DNA of 64,000 nt, taken from positions 1 through 64,000 of the forward strand of contig CAAGBI010000052.1 in the NCBI GenBank assembly GCA_900768015.1, written 5' to 3'. A model generated the notes under the pieces. It searched no databases and had not been told where the DNA came from. It was given only the letters and a program-made list of their open reading frames with translations. Both the position numbers and the translations under genes were made by a program. Below are positions 25,160 through 33,797 of the stretch, piece after piece; the stretch's first letter is position 1, and each line of letters begins with the position of its first letter. This stretch comes from an uncultured Alistipes sp. (GTDB taxonomy: Bacteria > Bacteroidota > Bacteroidia > Bacteroidales > Rikenellaceae).

Positions 25160-25282
25160 GTTTTCTGTCCGAGCCAACTACTCCTAATAACATTAGGCGC
25201 CATTAACACATGGCAACAAAAAAGGTTCACTGAAAATCTCCAATATAATATAGATTTGACGAAAGTTGTCAAATACACCTTA

Positions 25283-25290
25283 TACCTTTG
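25283..25290 (+). promoter_or_regulatory. -7 box for the small acidic protein
   Basis: TACCTTTG, 33 bases before the ATG at 25324. Confidence 0.55.
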
Positions 25291-25323
25291 TCCCAGCTAC
25301 AGAAATTTGAAAACTTATCAAAC

Positions 25324-25524
25324 ATGGGACTCTTTGATTTTTTATTAGGTAACGATAAGCACGATGCGGACCACGGCGAGGACTGGGATCGCAGCGTTTT
25401 TGACACCGACAGATTTCGTAATCGCGGAAGTGGCAACTGGGTGGACTGGGAGGATGTATCGACGGGCGACTGCCACACCGATGGCTTCGAGCATCCAAAC
25501 TTTGATGAGGATGGCGAGTGGTAG
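25324..25524 (+). CDS. Small acidic protein, function unknown
   Basis: A 66-residue protein beginning MGLFDFLLGNDKHD and rich in Asp, Glu, Trp and Gly (GNWVDWEDVSTGD ... FDEDGEW). There is no signal peptide or membrane segment. The start is placed at the ATG because a longer frame begins inside the promoter box. A clear promoter and codon use like the core genome support it as real. No family is recognised. It ends 20 bases from the convergent glycerate kinase. Confidence 0.6.
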   Translation: MGLFDFLLGNDKHDADHGEDWDRSVFDTDRFRNRGSGNWVDWEDVSTGDCHTDGFEHPNFDEDGEW

Positions 25525-25544
25525 CGGCACCTAAAGACACACCC

Positions 25545-26672
25545 CTACTCCTGCAAAATAATCTGGCGGGCAAGTTCGCGGGCTGCACGCTCCATATTTT
25601 GCGTTGCGACCTCGCGCTGCATGGCAACATCTGTGGGCTGACCAATGGGTGTTATAGTTTGTATGTCGTGAAATCCTCCCGCAAGAAGCTCTGCAATGTC
25701 CTCTACCCTGCCGCCAAGTGCCACTACGGGGATGCCGAGGCGCTGCGCCGCAGCAAGCACACCCGCAGGAGCCTTGCCATGTAGCGTCTGCGCATCTATC
25801 GAGCCCTCGCCCGTAACCACCAGCGACGCACCCTGCGCCCTACGCTCAAAGTCGAGCAACGCAAGAACAATCTCTATTCCTGGGCGCATGCGCGCACCGA
25901 GCATCGTGTGTAGCGCATAGCCCATGCCTCCCGCAGCACCAGCACCCGCGACCTCGGCACCATCGGCATCTACAACCTCGGCATAGTGGCGCAATGTCCT
26001 ATCGAGGCGCTCCACCATCTCGGGCGAGGCACCCTTCTGTGGTGCGAAGATATGCGCCGCACCCTGCGCGCCATATAGCGGGTTATCTACATCCACCGCC
26101 GCAGTGAACTTTACGCCCATAAGGAGGGAATGACGCTCGGTGGTCGAAATGCTCTCCACGCGCTCCAAGATTGAAATGGTATCAGTCAGTTCCACCCCCG
26201 CACTATCGTAGAAGCGATAGCCGAGGGCGCGTAGCATGCCCACGCCACAGTCGTTCGTGGCGCTACCTCCGAGGCCCATGATTATCTCGCGGCATCCGCG
26301 CTCTAAGGCATCGACGATAAGCTCGCCCGTGCCGAATGTCGAGGCGATAAGCGGGTTGCGCTCCTCGGGCTTTAGTAGCGTAAGGCCACTCGCCGAGGAC
26401 ATGGCTATAACAGCTGTAGAGCCCTCATTGATAAGCGCGTAGCGTGCCTCAACCTTGCGACCAAGAGGGTCGCTCACAACCACCGACACCATCTCGCCAC
26501 CCACACCCTCGCATATAGCCTCGGCCATACCCTCACCACCATCGGCGATAGTGAGTACCTCAACCTCGGCATCGGGGCGCTCAGCCATAAATCCGCGACG
26601 GAATGCCTCGCCCGCCTCGCGTGAGGTGAGAGAGCCTTTGAATGAGTCGAATGCAGCGATAATGCGTGTCAT
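25545..26672 (-). CDS. glxK: Glycerate kinase
   Basis: A 375-residue class II-type glycerate kinase (GckA/GlxK family), which phosphorylates D-glycerate with ATP. Signature blocks are AFDSFKGSLTSREAG at the start, TIADGGEGM, GLGGSATNDCGVGML and, near the C-terminus, VTGEGSIDAQTLHGKAP. The ATG at 26672 is used because the family begins with TRIIAAFDSFKG; the extension to 26756 crosses the divergent promoters. It is transcribed divergently from the M1 peptidase. Confidence 0.93.
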   Translation of the reverse strand: MTRIIAAFDSFKGSLTSREAGEAFRRGFMAERPDAEVEVLTIADGGEGMAEAICEGVGGEMVSVVVSDPLGRKVEARYALINEGSTAVIAMSSASGLTLLKPEERNPLIASTFGTGELIVDALERGCREIIMGLGGSATNDCGVGMLRALGYRFYDSAGVELTDTISILERVESISTTERHSLLMGVKFTAAVDVDNPLYGAQGAAHIFAPQKGASPEMVERLDRTLRHYAEVVDADGAEVAGAGAAGGMGYALHTMLGARMRPGIEIVLALLDFERRAQGASLVVTGEGSIDAQTLHGKAPAGVLAAAQRLGIPVVALGGRVEDIAELLAGGFHDIQTITPIGQPTDVAMQREVATQNMERAARELARQIILQE

Positions 26673-26701
26673 AGTGCGCGATTTTGAAATCTTTTCAACC
26701 A

Positions 26702-26709
26702 CAAATATA
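26702..26709 (-). promoter_or_regulatory. -7 box of glxK
   Basis: TATATTTG on the minus strand, 29 bases before the ATG. Confidence 0.55.
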
Positions 26710-26731
26710 GTGATTATTCGCCGAATATTCT

Positions 26732-26739
26732 TATCTTTG
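26732..26739 (+). promoter_or_regulatory. -7 box of the M1 peptidase gene
   Basis: TATCTTTG, 35 bases before the ATG at 26775; divergent from the glxK promoter. Confidence 0.6.
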
Positions 26740-26774
26740 TGGATGCAGTTTTTCACGCAAAACCTATTACGACT

Positions 26775-29285
26775 ATGAGACGACTCAAAACGCTTATGAT
26801 ATTTTCGCTTGTTATGCTCCTTTCGCTATCCGCTGTTAGTGCCCAGGACCACCGCTACGATGCGGGTGTAAGTCGCGAACTTGCCGAGTGGCGCAAGGCA
26901 ACAATCAGCGACTTACGCTATGAGTTGAGCTTCGACCTGATTGAGAATTGTGGTGTGGCAAATATCACACTAAGCACGGCAAATAAACAAGATATAATCT
27001 TTGATTTCAGAAACACCGATAAGGTCTATGCGGTCTACGATGTGACTCGCGATGAGCATATCGAGTATCGCTGCGAGAACGAGCATATAATAATAGCAGC
27101 AAACGCGCTCGAGGGTCGAGAGATGCCACTGCTAATAGCAATAAACTTCGGCATTGACAACCAGTCACTTAACCGCAAGCCCGACTTTCTCTACACGCTG
27201 CTTGTGCCCGACCGCGCGCGCACACTCTTCCCCTGCTTCGACCAGCCCGATATGAAGGCAACATACGAGCTACATCTCACCATCCCGAAGGACTGGGTGG
27301 CCGTGTCGAACACCTCGGTAAGCAGCGTACTAACCAATCTATCGCCCGACTACAACATTGTAAGTTTCAACCCCACAGAGCCGTTGAGCACCTATCTCTT
27401 TTCGTTCGTGGCGGGTAAGTTCGATAGTCGCACCTATGACGATGGCAACCACCGCTTTACGGCATACTACCGCGAGACCGACCCCAAGCGCCTTGCGCAA
27501 TTGGACACCATCTTCGACCAGGTGGCGGCATCGCTGGAGTGGTTGGAGGAGTACACAGGCATCCAATACCCCTTTGCCAAGTATGACCTTATCATGCTCC
27601 CCGGCTTCCAGTATGGCGGCATGGAGCATACGGGAGCTACGCTCTACAACGACAGCCAGATGTTCCTCGGTGAGAACCCCACGCTCGATGAGGAGCTTCG
27701 CCGCATACAACTTATCGCCCACGAGACCGCGCACATGTGGTTTGGCGACTATGTTACGATGGAGTGGTTCAACGATGTGTGGACAAAGGAGATATTTGCC
27801 AACTACTTCGCAGCTCGCATGACCGAGCCCCTCTTCCCCGAGGTTAACCACTGCCTAAACCGCCTCAAGACTTACACCCATGCGGCATACAACGAAGACC
27901 GCACCGCGGGCAACACCTCCATCCGCCAAGAGCTTGATAACCTGAACAATGCAGGACTTATCTACGGCCAGACAATCTACAACAAAGCCCCTATCGTGAT
28001 GGATAAGATTGTGGAGCTTATGGGCGAGGAGGCCTTCCGCGCGGGCATTCAGGAGTACTTGCGCACCTATGCCTATGGCAATGCCACATGGCCTGACCTC
28101 GTGGCAATCCTCGACAAGCACAGCAAGGAGGATATCACCACATTCAGCGAGGCGTGGGTCGAGAAGGCGCGCATGCCATTTATAGATTTGGTCCTCCACA
28201 AGGGGCGATACACTCTTTATGACCAATACCCCGAGTGGGCGCAGCGCTTTAATTGCTATGTGGAGTATAAGAACGGCAAGACGGAGATTGTCGAGGTGGA
28301 GATAAAGCCTGGCAAGGATAGCTACACCTTCCCACGCAATGCTAAGATTGTCATCCCCAACTGCGATGGCCGAGGCTACGGACTCTTTGTGTTGCCCAAG
28401 GAGACAGTCGCGTGGATGATGAACTATATTGGCGAGGTGGAGGATGACCTTATGCGCCAGTCAATGGTGACGATGCTCAACGAGATATACGAGTGGCGTA
28501 ATAGTGAGACAGTGTGCGATATGCGCGAGTGGCTCGACTTCCTTATCGACTACATCCCCCGCGAGAAGAACTACCTCGTGGCCTCCACGCTCAACGGCTA
28601 CCTCACGAAGCCTATGCTCGAGGTGGGCACAGCCGAAGATGAGGCTCGCCTCTGGGAGATAGCCGCGACTTGCGACAACCCCGCCCTCAGCCGCCGCCTG
28701 AAGATGACACTTGCCCATGTCATGCGCTCGGAGGAGGTATGCGCAAAGATGTACGACATGTGGAGCACCAAGAGCGATAAGATGCTCAACGAGAGCGACT
28801 ATATGACTCTCGCATACGAGCTTGCGGTGCGCTATCCCGCGCGATACAACGAGATATACACCACTCAGCTTGAGCGCATTACGAACCCCGACAGGCGTAA
28901 CCAGTTCGAGTATATCATGCGCGGCACACATCCCGATGTGGAGGTGCGCGATGCTCTCTTTGAGTCACTCATGGAGCCCGCAAACCGCCGCATAGAGCCT
29001 TGGACCGCGACACTCCTCAGTTACCTCAACCACCACCTGCGCCAAGATGAGGCGGTGAAGTATATATATCGTGGCTTGGAGGAGATGGAGGAGGTACAGC
29101 GCACGGGCGACATCTTCTTCCCACGCAACTGGGCGGGGGCGCTCCTCGGGGGTCACACCAGCGACAAGGCAAAAGCCGAGGTGCAGCGCTTCCTCGACGC
29201 CCACCCCGACTATCCTCGTCTCCTACGCAACAAGATATTGCAGGCGGCAGATATGCGCCACACTCAGCCCTACCCCCGCTACTAA
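26775..29285 (+). CDS. M1-family metallopeptidase (aminopeptidase N-like), secreted
   Basis: An 836-residue protein with a signal peptide (ending AVSAQ), so periplasmic. The zinc site is complete: HETAH at residues 316-320 and the third ligand Glu in WTKEIFANYF. The substrate-recognition loop usually written GAMEN reads GGMEHTG here. The N-terminal beta domain (about 30-250) and helical C-terminal domain are of normal size. It removes N-terminal amino acids from peptides, probably for nutrition. The start at 26775 opens the signal; a GTG 12 codons earlier lies at the promoter. Confidence 0.92.
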   Translation: MRRLKTLMIFSLVMLLSLSAVSAQDHRYDAGVSRELAEWRKATISDLRYELSFDLIENCGVANITLSTANKQDIIFDFRNTDKVYAVYDVTRDEHIEYRCENEHIIIAANALEGREMPLLIAINFGIDNQSLNRKPDFLYTLLVPDRARTLFPCFDQPDMKATYELHLTIPKDWVAVSNTSVSSVLTNLSPDYNIVSFNPTEPLSTYLFSFVAGKFDSRTYDDGNHRFTAYYRETDPKRLAQLDTIFDQVAASLEWLEEYTGIQYPFAKYDLIMLPGFQYGGMEHTGATLYNDSQMFLGENPTLDEELRRIQLIAHETAHMWFGDYVTMEWFNDVWTKEIFANYFAARMTEPLFPEVNHCLNRLKTYTHAAYNEDRTAGNTSIRQELDNLNNAGLIYGQTIYNKAPIVMDKIVELMGEEAFRAGIQEYLRTYAYGNATWPDLVAILDKHSKEDITTFSEAWVEKARMPFIDLVLHKGRYTLYDQYPEWAQRFNCYVEYKNGKTEIVEVEIKPGKDSYTFPRNAKIVIPNCDGRGYGLFVLPKETVAWMMNYIGEVEDDLMRQSMVTMLNEIYEWRNSETVCDMREWLDFLIDYIPREKNYLVASTLNGYLTKPMLEVGTAEDEARLWEIAATCDNPALSRRLKMTLAHVMRSEEVCAKMYDMWSTKSDKMLNESDYMTLAYELAVRYPARYNEIYTTQLERITNPDRRNQFEYIMRGTHPDVEVRDALFESLMEPANRRIEPWTATLLSYLNHHLRQDEAVKYIYRGLEEMEEVQRTGDIFFPRNWAGALLGGHTSDKAKAEVQRFLDAHPDYPRLLRNKILQAADMRHTQPYPRY

Positions 29286-29286
29286 C

Positions 29287-29799
29287 CTACTGCTGCACCC
29301 AGATGAGTTTATCGGTGTCATAGCCACGCTCGCGGGCTATGTCAAGGATATGCTCAATGGTTGGCTTTGGCAGGCTTGGCGTGCGCGAGAGTATCCATAG
29401 ATACTTTGGCGAGCTGCTGCCCACGAGTGCCCAGTCGTAATCCTCGCCGAGCGCCAAGATGTTGTAGTCCGAGTAGAAGAATAGGAAGAACGACACGCGC
29501 AGCTGCCCTGGGAGTTTACCCAACTTTGCCCTACCATCGGTTATACGCAGTAGGCCCGTCTTGGTGTCGATGCCACTATTACGCACCGCAATCTTGCCAT
29601 CGGGTTCGAGGCTGTAGTAGGCCTCGCAACGCTCCATATCGCGCTCGAAGCGGTGGTCGTAGCGCGCAAGCTCATACCAGCGCCCCATATAGCGTTCGAC
29701 ATCGAGGTTATCGACCGTTGTTGTGTTGATTGTCTGCGCCTTACACGCCTGCACCGACAAGAGAATAACTGCTATAAGAATAGTATAAATCTGTTTCAT
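29287..29799 (-). CDS. blc: Lipocalin family protein (Blc-like)
   Basis: A 170-residue lipocalin with signal peptide and probable lipobox (SVQAC). Structurally conserved region 1 is YMGRWYELARYDHRFERDM, including the GxW motif. The Y-x-x-x-PDG block and the late YLWILSRTP block match Blc/apolipoprotein D-like bacterial lipocalins. These sit in the outer membrane and bind fatty acids or lysolipids. Its stop is two bases from the convergent M1 peptidase stop. Confidence 0.9.
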   Translation of the reverse strand: MKQIYTILIAVILLSVQACKAQTINTTTVDNLDVERYMGRWYELARYDHRFERDMERCEAYYSLEPDGKIAVRNSGIDTKTGLLRITDGRAKLGKLPGQLRVSFFLFFYSDYNILALGEDYDWALVGSSSPKYLWILSRTPSLPKPTIEHILDIARERGYDTDKLIWVQQ

Positions 29800-29879
29800 A
29801 GGTGTTAAGGTTTGCAACCCGAATAAGCATATATGGTGCCAACTACTCTCCGCGATTTGCATTTTTAGTTAAAAGATGC

Positions 29880-29887
29880 TATCTTTG
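29880..29887 (+). promoter_or_regulatory. -7 box of purC
   Basis: TATCTTTG, 29 bases before the ATG. Confidence 0.6.
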
Positions 29888-29916
29888 TGAGTTAGAAACT
29901 AAATACACTTCAAAAT

Positions 29917-30861
29917 ATGAACGCTATTGTAAAGAACGATTTTCAGTTCGAGGGCCAGAAGGGTCACTATGTAGGTAAGGTACGCGACGTCTATAACATC
30001 AACGACGACTACCTCGTAATGGTTGTGTCGGATCGCATCTCTGCATTCGATGTTGTACTTCCCAAGGGCATCCCCTTCAAGGGTCAGGTGCTTAACCAGA
30101 TTGCTGCTAAGTTCCTCGATGCCACTACAGATATTCTTCCCAACTGGAAGATTGGCGTGCCCGATCCTATGGTTACGGTAGGTCACCGCTGCGAGCCCTA
30201 CAAGGTGGAGATGGTTATCCGCGGCTACCTCTCTGGTCACGCATGGCGAGAGTATAAGGCCGGCAAGCGCACCATCTGTGGTGTTGCAATGCCCGACGGC
30301 ATGGTCGAGAACCAGAAGTTCCCCGAGCCTATCATCACCCCTACAACAAAGGCTGACGAGGGTCACGACGAGGATATCTCAAAGGAGGAGATTATCGCTC
30401 AGGGCCTCGTATCACGCGAGGAGTATGAGCAGTTGGAGGCATACACACGCGCTATCTTCCAGCGCGGTACTGAGATTGCAGCTAAGATGGGTCTTATCCT
30501 CGTAGATACAAAGTATGAGTTCGGTAAGAAGAACGGCACTATCTACCTCATGGACGAGATTCACACCCCCGACTCATCACGCTACTTCTACAAGGAGGGT
30601 TACGAGGAGCGCCTCGCTAAGGGCGAGAAGCAGAAGCAGCTCTCTAAGGAGTTCGTTCGCGAGTGGTTGATGGAGAATGGCTTCCAGGGCCAGGAGGGTC
30701 AGCAGGTTCCCGACATGACTCCCGAGGTTGTTGCAGGCATCACCGAGCGTTACATCGAGCTCTACGAGGCCGTTACAGGCGAGAAGTTCGTACGCGCTGA
30801 GGATGGCGACATCGAGGCCCGCATCGAGAAGAATGTCTCTGAGTACCTCAAGACTTTGTAG
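29917..30861 (+). CDS. purC: Phosphoribosylaminoimidazole-succinocarboxamide synthase
   Basis: A 314-residue SAICAR synthetase, the step of purine synthesis that joins aspartate to CAIR using ATP. Visible blocks are GKVRDVYNINDDYLVMV (ATP loop), SDRISAFDVVLPKGIPFKG, RGYLSGHAWREYKAG and LVDTKYEFGKKNG. The length is that of the longer form usual in Bacteroidetes. No other pur genes are near. A small periplasmic protein gene follows 8 bases later. Confidence 0.96.
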   Translation: MNAIVKNDFQFEGQKGHYVGKVRDVYNINDDYLVMVVSDRISAFDVVLPKGIPFKGQVLNQIAAKFLDATTDILPNWKIGVPDPMVTVGHRCEPYKVEMVIRGYLSGHAWREYKAGKRTICGVAMPDGMVENQKFPEPIITPTTKADEGHDEDISKEEIIAQGLVSREEYEQLEAYTRAIFQRGTEIAAKMGLILVDTKYEFGKKNGTIYLMDEIHTPDSSRYFYKEGYEERLAKGEKQKQLSKEFVREWLMENGFQGQEGQQVPDMTPEVVAGITERYIELYEAVTGEKFVRAEDGDIEARIEKNVSEYLKTL

Positions 30862-30869
30862 TTTAGGCT

Positions 30870-31367
30870 ATGAAAAGATACTTCGTAGCGCTTGTAGCCC
30901 TATTCTTGGGCATGCAGGCGGCAAGTGCACAGACCCTCACGCAGGGTTCGCTCGTTGTTCTGCGCGGTCAGCAGAGCGTTAAGGTCATCGTGGATTACTC
31001 CAATGCCATTATTATGGACATGACCGAGGCCGAGTTTGCGGAGTATGAGGAGGATTGGTACAAGGACCAACCCACTATCATCAGCGACCTCATTGATGAG
31101 GTAAACCAGAGATCGGGACACCTCTTGTATATGAGCGCACGCAGAGAGTCTGACTACACGCTACGATGGAGCGTTAGGTATATCTATGAAAGTGGAGATA
31201 TCGTTAGCGATTTCTACTTGGAGAGTGCAGATGGTGAGGTTGTTGCGAAAATCGCAGATGTAGTCGGCGAGGGTGGCGCGTTTGGCACAAAACTCTACCG
31301 CATTAAGAGTGGTGCCGAGAGCACAGGCCGAGCACTTGGAAAATTTTTCAAGAGAGAGCTAATGTAA
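30870..31367 (+). CDS. Periplasmic protein of unknown function
   Basis: A 165-residue protein with a signal peptide ending AASAQ. The mature part has a beta-rich start (SLVVLRGQQSVKVIVDYSNAIIM), an acidic helix (TEAEFAEYEEDWYKD) and a beta-rich end followed by a helix. No family is recognised. The 8-base gap after purC and a shared terminator suggest cotranscription, with no obvious functional link. Confidence 0.7.
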   Translation: MKRYFVALVALFLGMQAASAQTLTQGSLVVLRGQQSVKVIVDYSNAIIMDMTEAEFAEYEEDWYKDQPTIISDLIDEVNQRSGHLLYMSARRESDYTLRWSVRYIYESGDIVSDFYLESADGEVVAKIADVVGEGGAFGTKLYRIKSGAESTGRALGKFFKRELM

Positions 31368-31371
31368 TAGA

Positions 31372-31398
31372 AAAGAGGGTCTCGGCCCTCTTTTTTTT
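31372..31398 (+). terminator. Terminator after purC and the small periplasmic gene
   Basis: GAGGG / CCCTC stem, loop TCTCGG, then eight T residues. Confidence 0.85.
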
Positions 31399-31456
31399 GT
31401 GACAGGATTCGCCGCACGCCCTTTTTTCACTGGGCAATCCTCATAGATGCAGGTAC

Positions 31457-31569
31457 AATTTTTCATCAGAGTGGTGTGGTAGTGGTGCATCACAAAAGAG
31501 ACCTCCCAAGGATAGTACAACATAGTACAGCCTTTTAGAAGGTTGCAGATACAACATTCATTAGCGAAC
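31457..31569. repeat. Cloverleaf-type repeat, damaged copy 2
   Basis: Bases 31457-31530 align closely with the left half of the 55696 copy (CAGAGTGGTGTGGTAGTGGT, then AAAAGAGACC and GGATAGTAC ... TAGTACAGCC). The stem around GTAC is imperfect and the expected right arm is missing. It abuts the intact copy at 31571. Confidence 0.6.
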
Positions 31570-31570
31570 C

Positions 31571-31700
31571 AATTTCTTGTCAGAAGGGTGCCGAGTGCAA
31601 CACTCGGCGAAAAAGGCGACGATGGGTAGTACATTGAAGTACATCCCATTGTCGCCTTTTTAGTTAGGGGCCGCAATCGACCCCTTATCACAAGAAATTA
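31571..31700. repeat. Cloverleaf-type repeat, copy 3 (proS 3' end)
   Basis: 130 nt. Outer arms 31571-31590 and 31681-31700 pair. The central hairpin 31610-31661 has a 17-bp stem opening to GTAC-ATTGAA-GTAC. Side hairpins are GCCGAGTG/CACTCGGC at 31590-31608 and GGGGCCG/CGACCCC at 31667-31684. The right arm ends with the proS stop codon. Confidence 0.8.
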
Positions 31701-33182
31701 ATATGATTTTGCGAAAAGTACACGATACTTCGAAGGCTTGCCCGAGAATACGCATGTACCCTCCTCCTCAACTACATCCATAGGGATGCAGCGGATGGTA
31801 GCCTTTGTAGCATCCTTGATAGCCTGCTCGGTCTCGGGTGTGCCATCCCAGTGTGCTGAGATAAAGCCGCCCTTCTCGTTCAATACCTGCTGGAACTCCT
31901 CCCAAGTATCCACCTTAGTAATCATAGAGTTACGGTAGTCGAGAGCCTTCTGGAAGATGTTAGCCTGAATCTCGTCGAGGAGGTTTACGATGCGCTCTGT
32001 GAGACCCTCCTGCGATACGATCTCCTTAGAGAGTGTGTCGCGGCGTGCAAGCTCGATAGTACCATTCTCCATGTCGCGAGGACCGAGTGCGAGGCGTACG
32101 GGTACACCCTTCAACTCATACTCCGCGAACTTAAAGCCCGAGCGCACATTGTCGCGGCCGTCAACCTTAACAGATACGCCCTTTGCGCGAAGCTCCTTTG
32201 CCATCTCCTCGAGGCGTGCTACGACCTGAAGGCGCTGCTCCTCGCCCTTGTAGATGGGCACCATAACGACCTGAATAGGGGCCAATTTTGGAGGAAGCAC
32301 AAGGCCGTTGTTGTCCGAGTGTGCCATGATGAGAGCACCCATAAGGCGTGTTGACACACCCCACGATGTTGCCCAAACATACTCCTGCTTACCCTCCTTG
32401 TTTGTGTACTGCACATCGAAGGCCTTTGCGAAGTTCTGACCAAGGAAGTGTGAGGTACCGCTCTGGAGAGCCTTACCATCCTGCATGAGAGCCTCGATGG
32501 TGAGGGTGTCTACAGCACCTGCGAAGCGCTCGTTGGGTGACTTATGGCCCACGATAACGGGAACACCCATCCACTCCTCAGCGAAGGTCTTGTAGACATT
32601 AATCATGCGCTCTGTCTCCTCGATAGCCTCCTGGGCAGTAGCGTGTGCCGTGTGGCCCTCCTGCCAGAGGAACTCTGCGGTACGGAGGAAGAGGCGTGTA
32701 CGCATCTCCCAGCGCACTACATTAGCCCACTGGTTGCACAGAATAGGCAGGTCGCGGTATGATGTAATCCAGTTCTTGTATGTATTCCAGATTATAGTCT
32801 CCGATGTGGGGCGCACGATAAGCTCCTCCTCGAGGCGTGCTGCGGGGTCAACAACGACACCCTTACCCTCCTCGTCATTCTTGAGGCGGTAGTGTGTAAC
32901 CACGGCGCACTCCTTCGCGAAGCCCTCTACATGGCTTGCCTCGCGCGAGAAGAACGACTTAGGGATGAAGAGTGGGAAGTATGCGTTCTCGTGTCCTGTC
33001 TCCTTGAACATGCGGTCGAGCACATCGTGCATCTTCTCCCAGATGGCATAGCCATAGGGCTTGATTACCATACAGCCGCGCACTGCTGAGTTTTCAGCAA
33101 GACCAGCCTTGATAACCAAATCGTTATACCACTGCGAGTAGTTCTCATCGCTCTTGGTCAAATCTTTCAATTCAATTGCCAT
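31698..33182 (-). CDS. proS: Proline--tRNA ligase (archaeal/eukaryal-like type)
   Basis: A 494-residue class II synthetase that charges tRNA-Pro. It is the shorter type without the bacterial editing insertion. Class II motif 2 appears as WANVVRWEMRTRLFLRTAEFLWQEGHTAH and motif 3 in the SWGVSTRLMGALIMAHSDNNG segment (longer parts named in pieces: RTRLFLRTAEFLWQEGHTA, STRLMGALIMAHSD). The anticodon-binding domain follows (PIQVVMVPIYKG), then the zinc-binding-like C-terminal domain ending in KSY. Its stop codon lies inside a 130-nt repeat. Confidence 0.96.
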   Translation of the reverse strand: MAIELKDLTKSDENYSQWYNDLVIKAGLAENSAVRGCMVIKPYGYAIWEKMHDVLDRMFKETGHENAYFPLFIPKSFFSREASHVEGFAKECAVVTHYRLKNDEEGKGVVVDPAARLEEELIVRPTSETIIWNTYKNWITSYRDLPILCNQWANVVRWEMRTRLFLRTAEFLWQEGHTAHATAQEAIEETERMINVYKTFAEEWMGVPVIVGHKSPNERFAGAVDTLTIEALMQDGKALQSGTSHFLGQNFAKAFDVQYTNKEGKQEYVWATSWGVSTRLMGALIMAHSDNNGLVLPPKLAPIQVVMVPIYKGEEQRLQVVARLEEMAKELRAKGVSVKVDGRDNVRSGFKFAEYELKGVPVRLALGPRDMENGTIELARRDTLSKEIVSQEGLTERIVNLLDEIQANIFQKALDYRNSMITKVDTWEEFQQVLNEKGGFISAHWDGTPETEQAIKDATKATIRCIPMDVVEEEGTCVFSGKPSKYRVLFAKSY

Positions 33183-33240
33183 ATTCTATATTTTTTTTGA
33201 TTATTCGCTTCGCACCTATATAAAAAAGCATAATGCGCGA

Positions 33241-33248
33241 CAAAGGTA
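33241..33248 (-). promoter_or_regulatory. -7 box of proS
   Basis: TACCTTTG on the minus strand, 58 bases before the ATG. Confidence 0.5.
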
Positions 33249-33302
33249 ATAACATTTTACCATTTGTCGCACACAATTTTCCTTTTTTTTATTCTACCTC
33301 AG

Positions 33303-33797
33303 CTATTTTTGCTTTGCAACCCTATCGACGGCCTCCGCTGCCATGTCGTAGTCGTAGCCCAAACCGAGGGCATAGCGCAGCAGTTTACCGCGTAGTTCGT
33401 AGTCGTTCGCTGCCTTTACGGTGCGTAGCTTCTTCGAGAGCTTCTCGTGCAGTCGCTCCGCCATGCTATCGTTAGCCATAAGCTCCGCAAGCACCGCGCT
33501 AATCGTCTCACGCTCAACACCCTTCATGCGCAACTGCATAGCTATCTTACGCTCACCCCATCCCGCGAGCTGACTCTTCTCGCGAGTGTATGCCTCGGCA
33601 TAGCGGCGGTTATCTATGTAGCGGTCGGCGATGAGTTTATCGAGCACACCGCGCTGCTCCGCCTCGGGCACACCCCATGTGCGCATAAGGCGCAGTGCAT
33701 CGCCCGTGCTCTTCTCGCTACGAGAACATAGGCGCATCAACGACTGCAGCGCCTGCTGTGCCGTCTTTGTCTTACGCTCACGCGGCTGTGGCGTCAT
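33303..33797 (-). CDS. recX: Regulatory protein RecX
   Basis: A 164-residue RecX-type protein that modulates RecA filaments. Three-helix repeats are visible: ALRLMRTWGVPEAEQRGVLDKL, then DRYIDNRRYAEAYTREKSQLAGWG with KIAMQLRMKGV, the core signature (named in parts). The ATG at 33797 is chosen because it overlaps the prmC stop by four bases (ATGA), a translational-coupling layout; an in-frame ATG at 33824 would add nine residues. It is the last gene of the aroA-aroC-prmC-recX run. Confidence 0.88.
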   Translation of the reverse strand: MTPQPRERKTKTAQQALQSLMRLCSRSEKSTGDALRLMRTWGVPEAEQRGVLDKLIADRYIDNRRYAEAYTREKSQLAGWGERKIAMQLRMKGVERETISAVLAELMANDSMAERLHEKLSKKLRTVKAANDYELRGKLLRYALGLGYDYDMAAEAVDRVAKQK

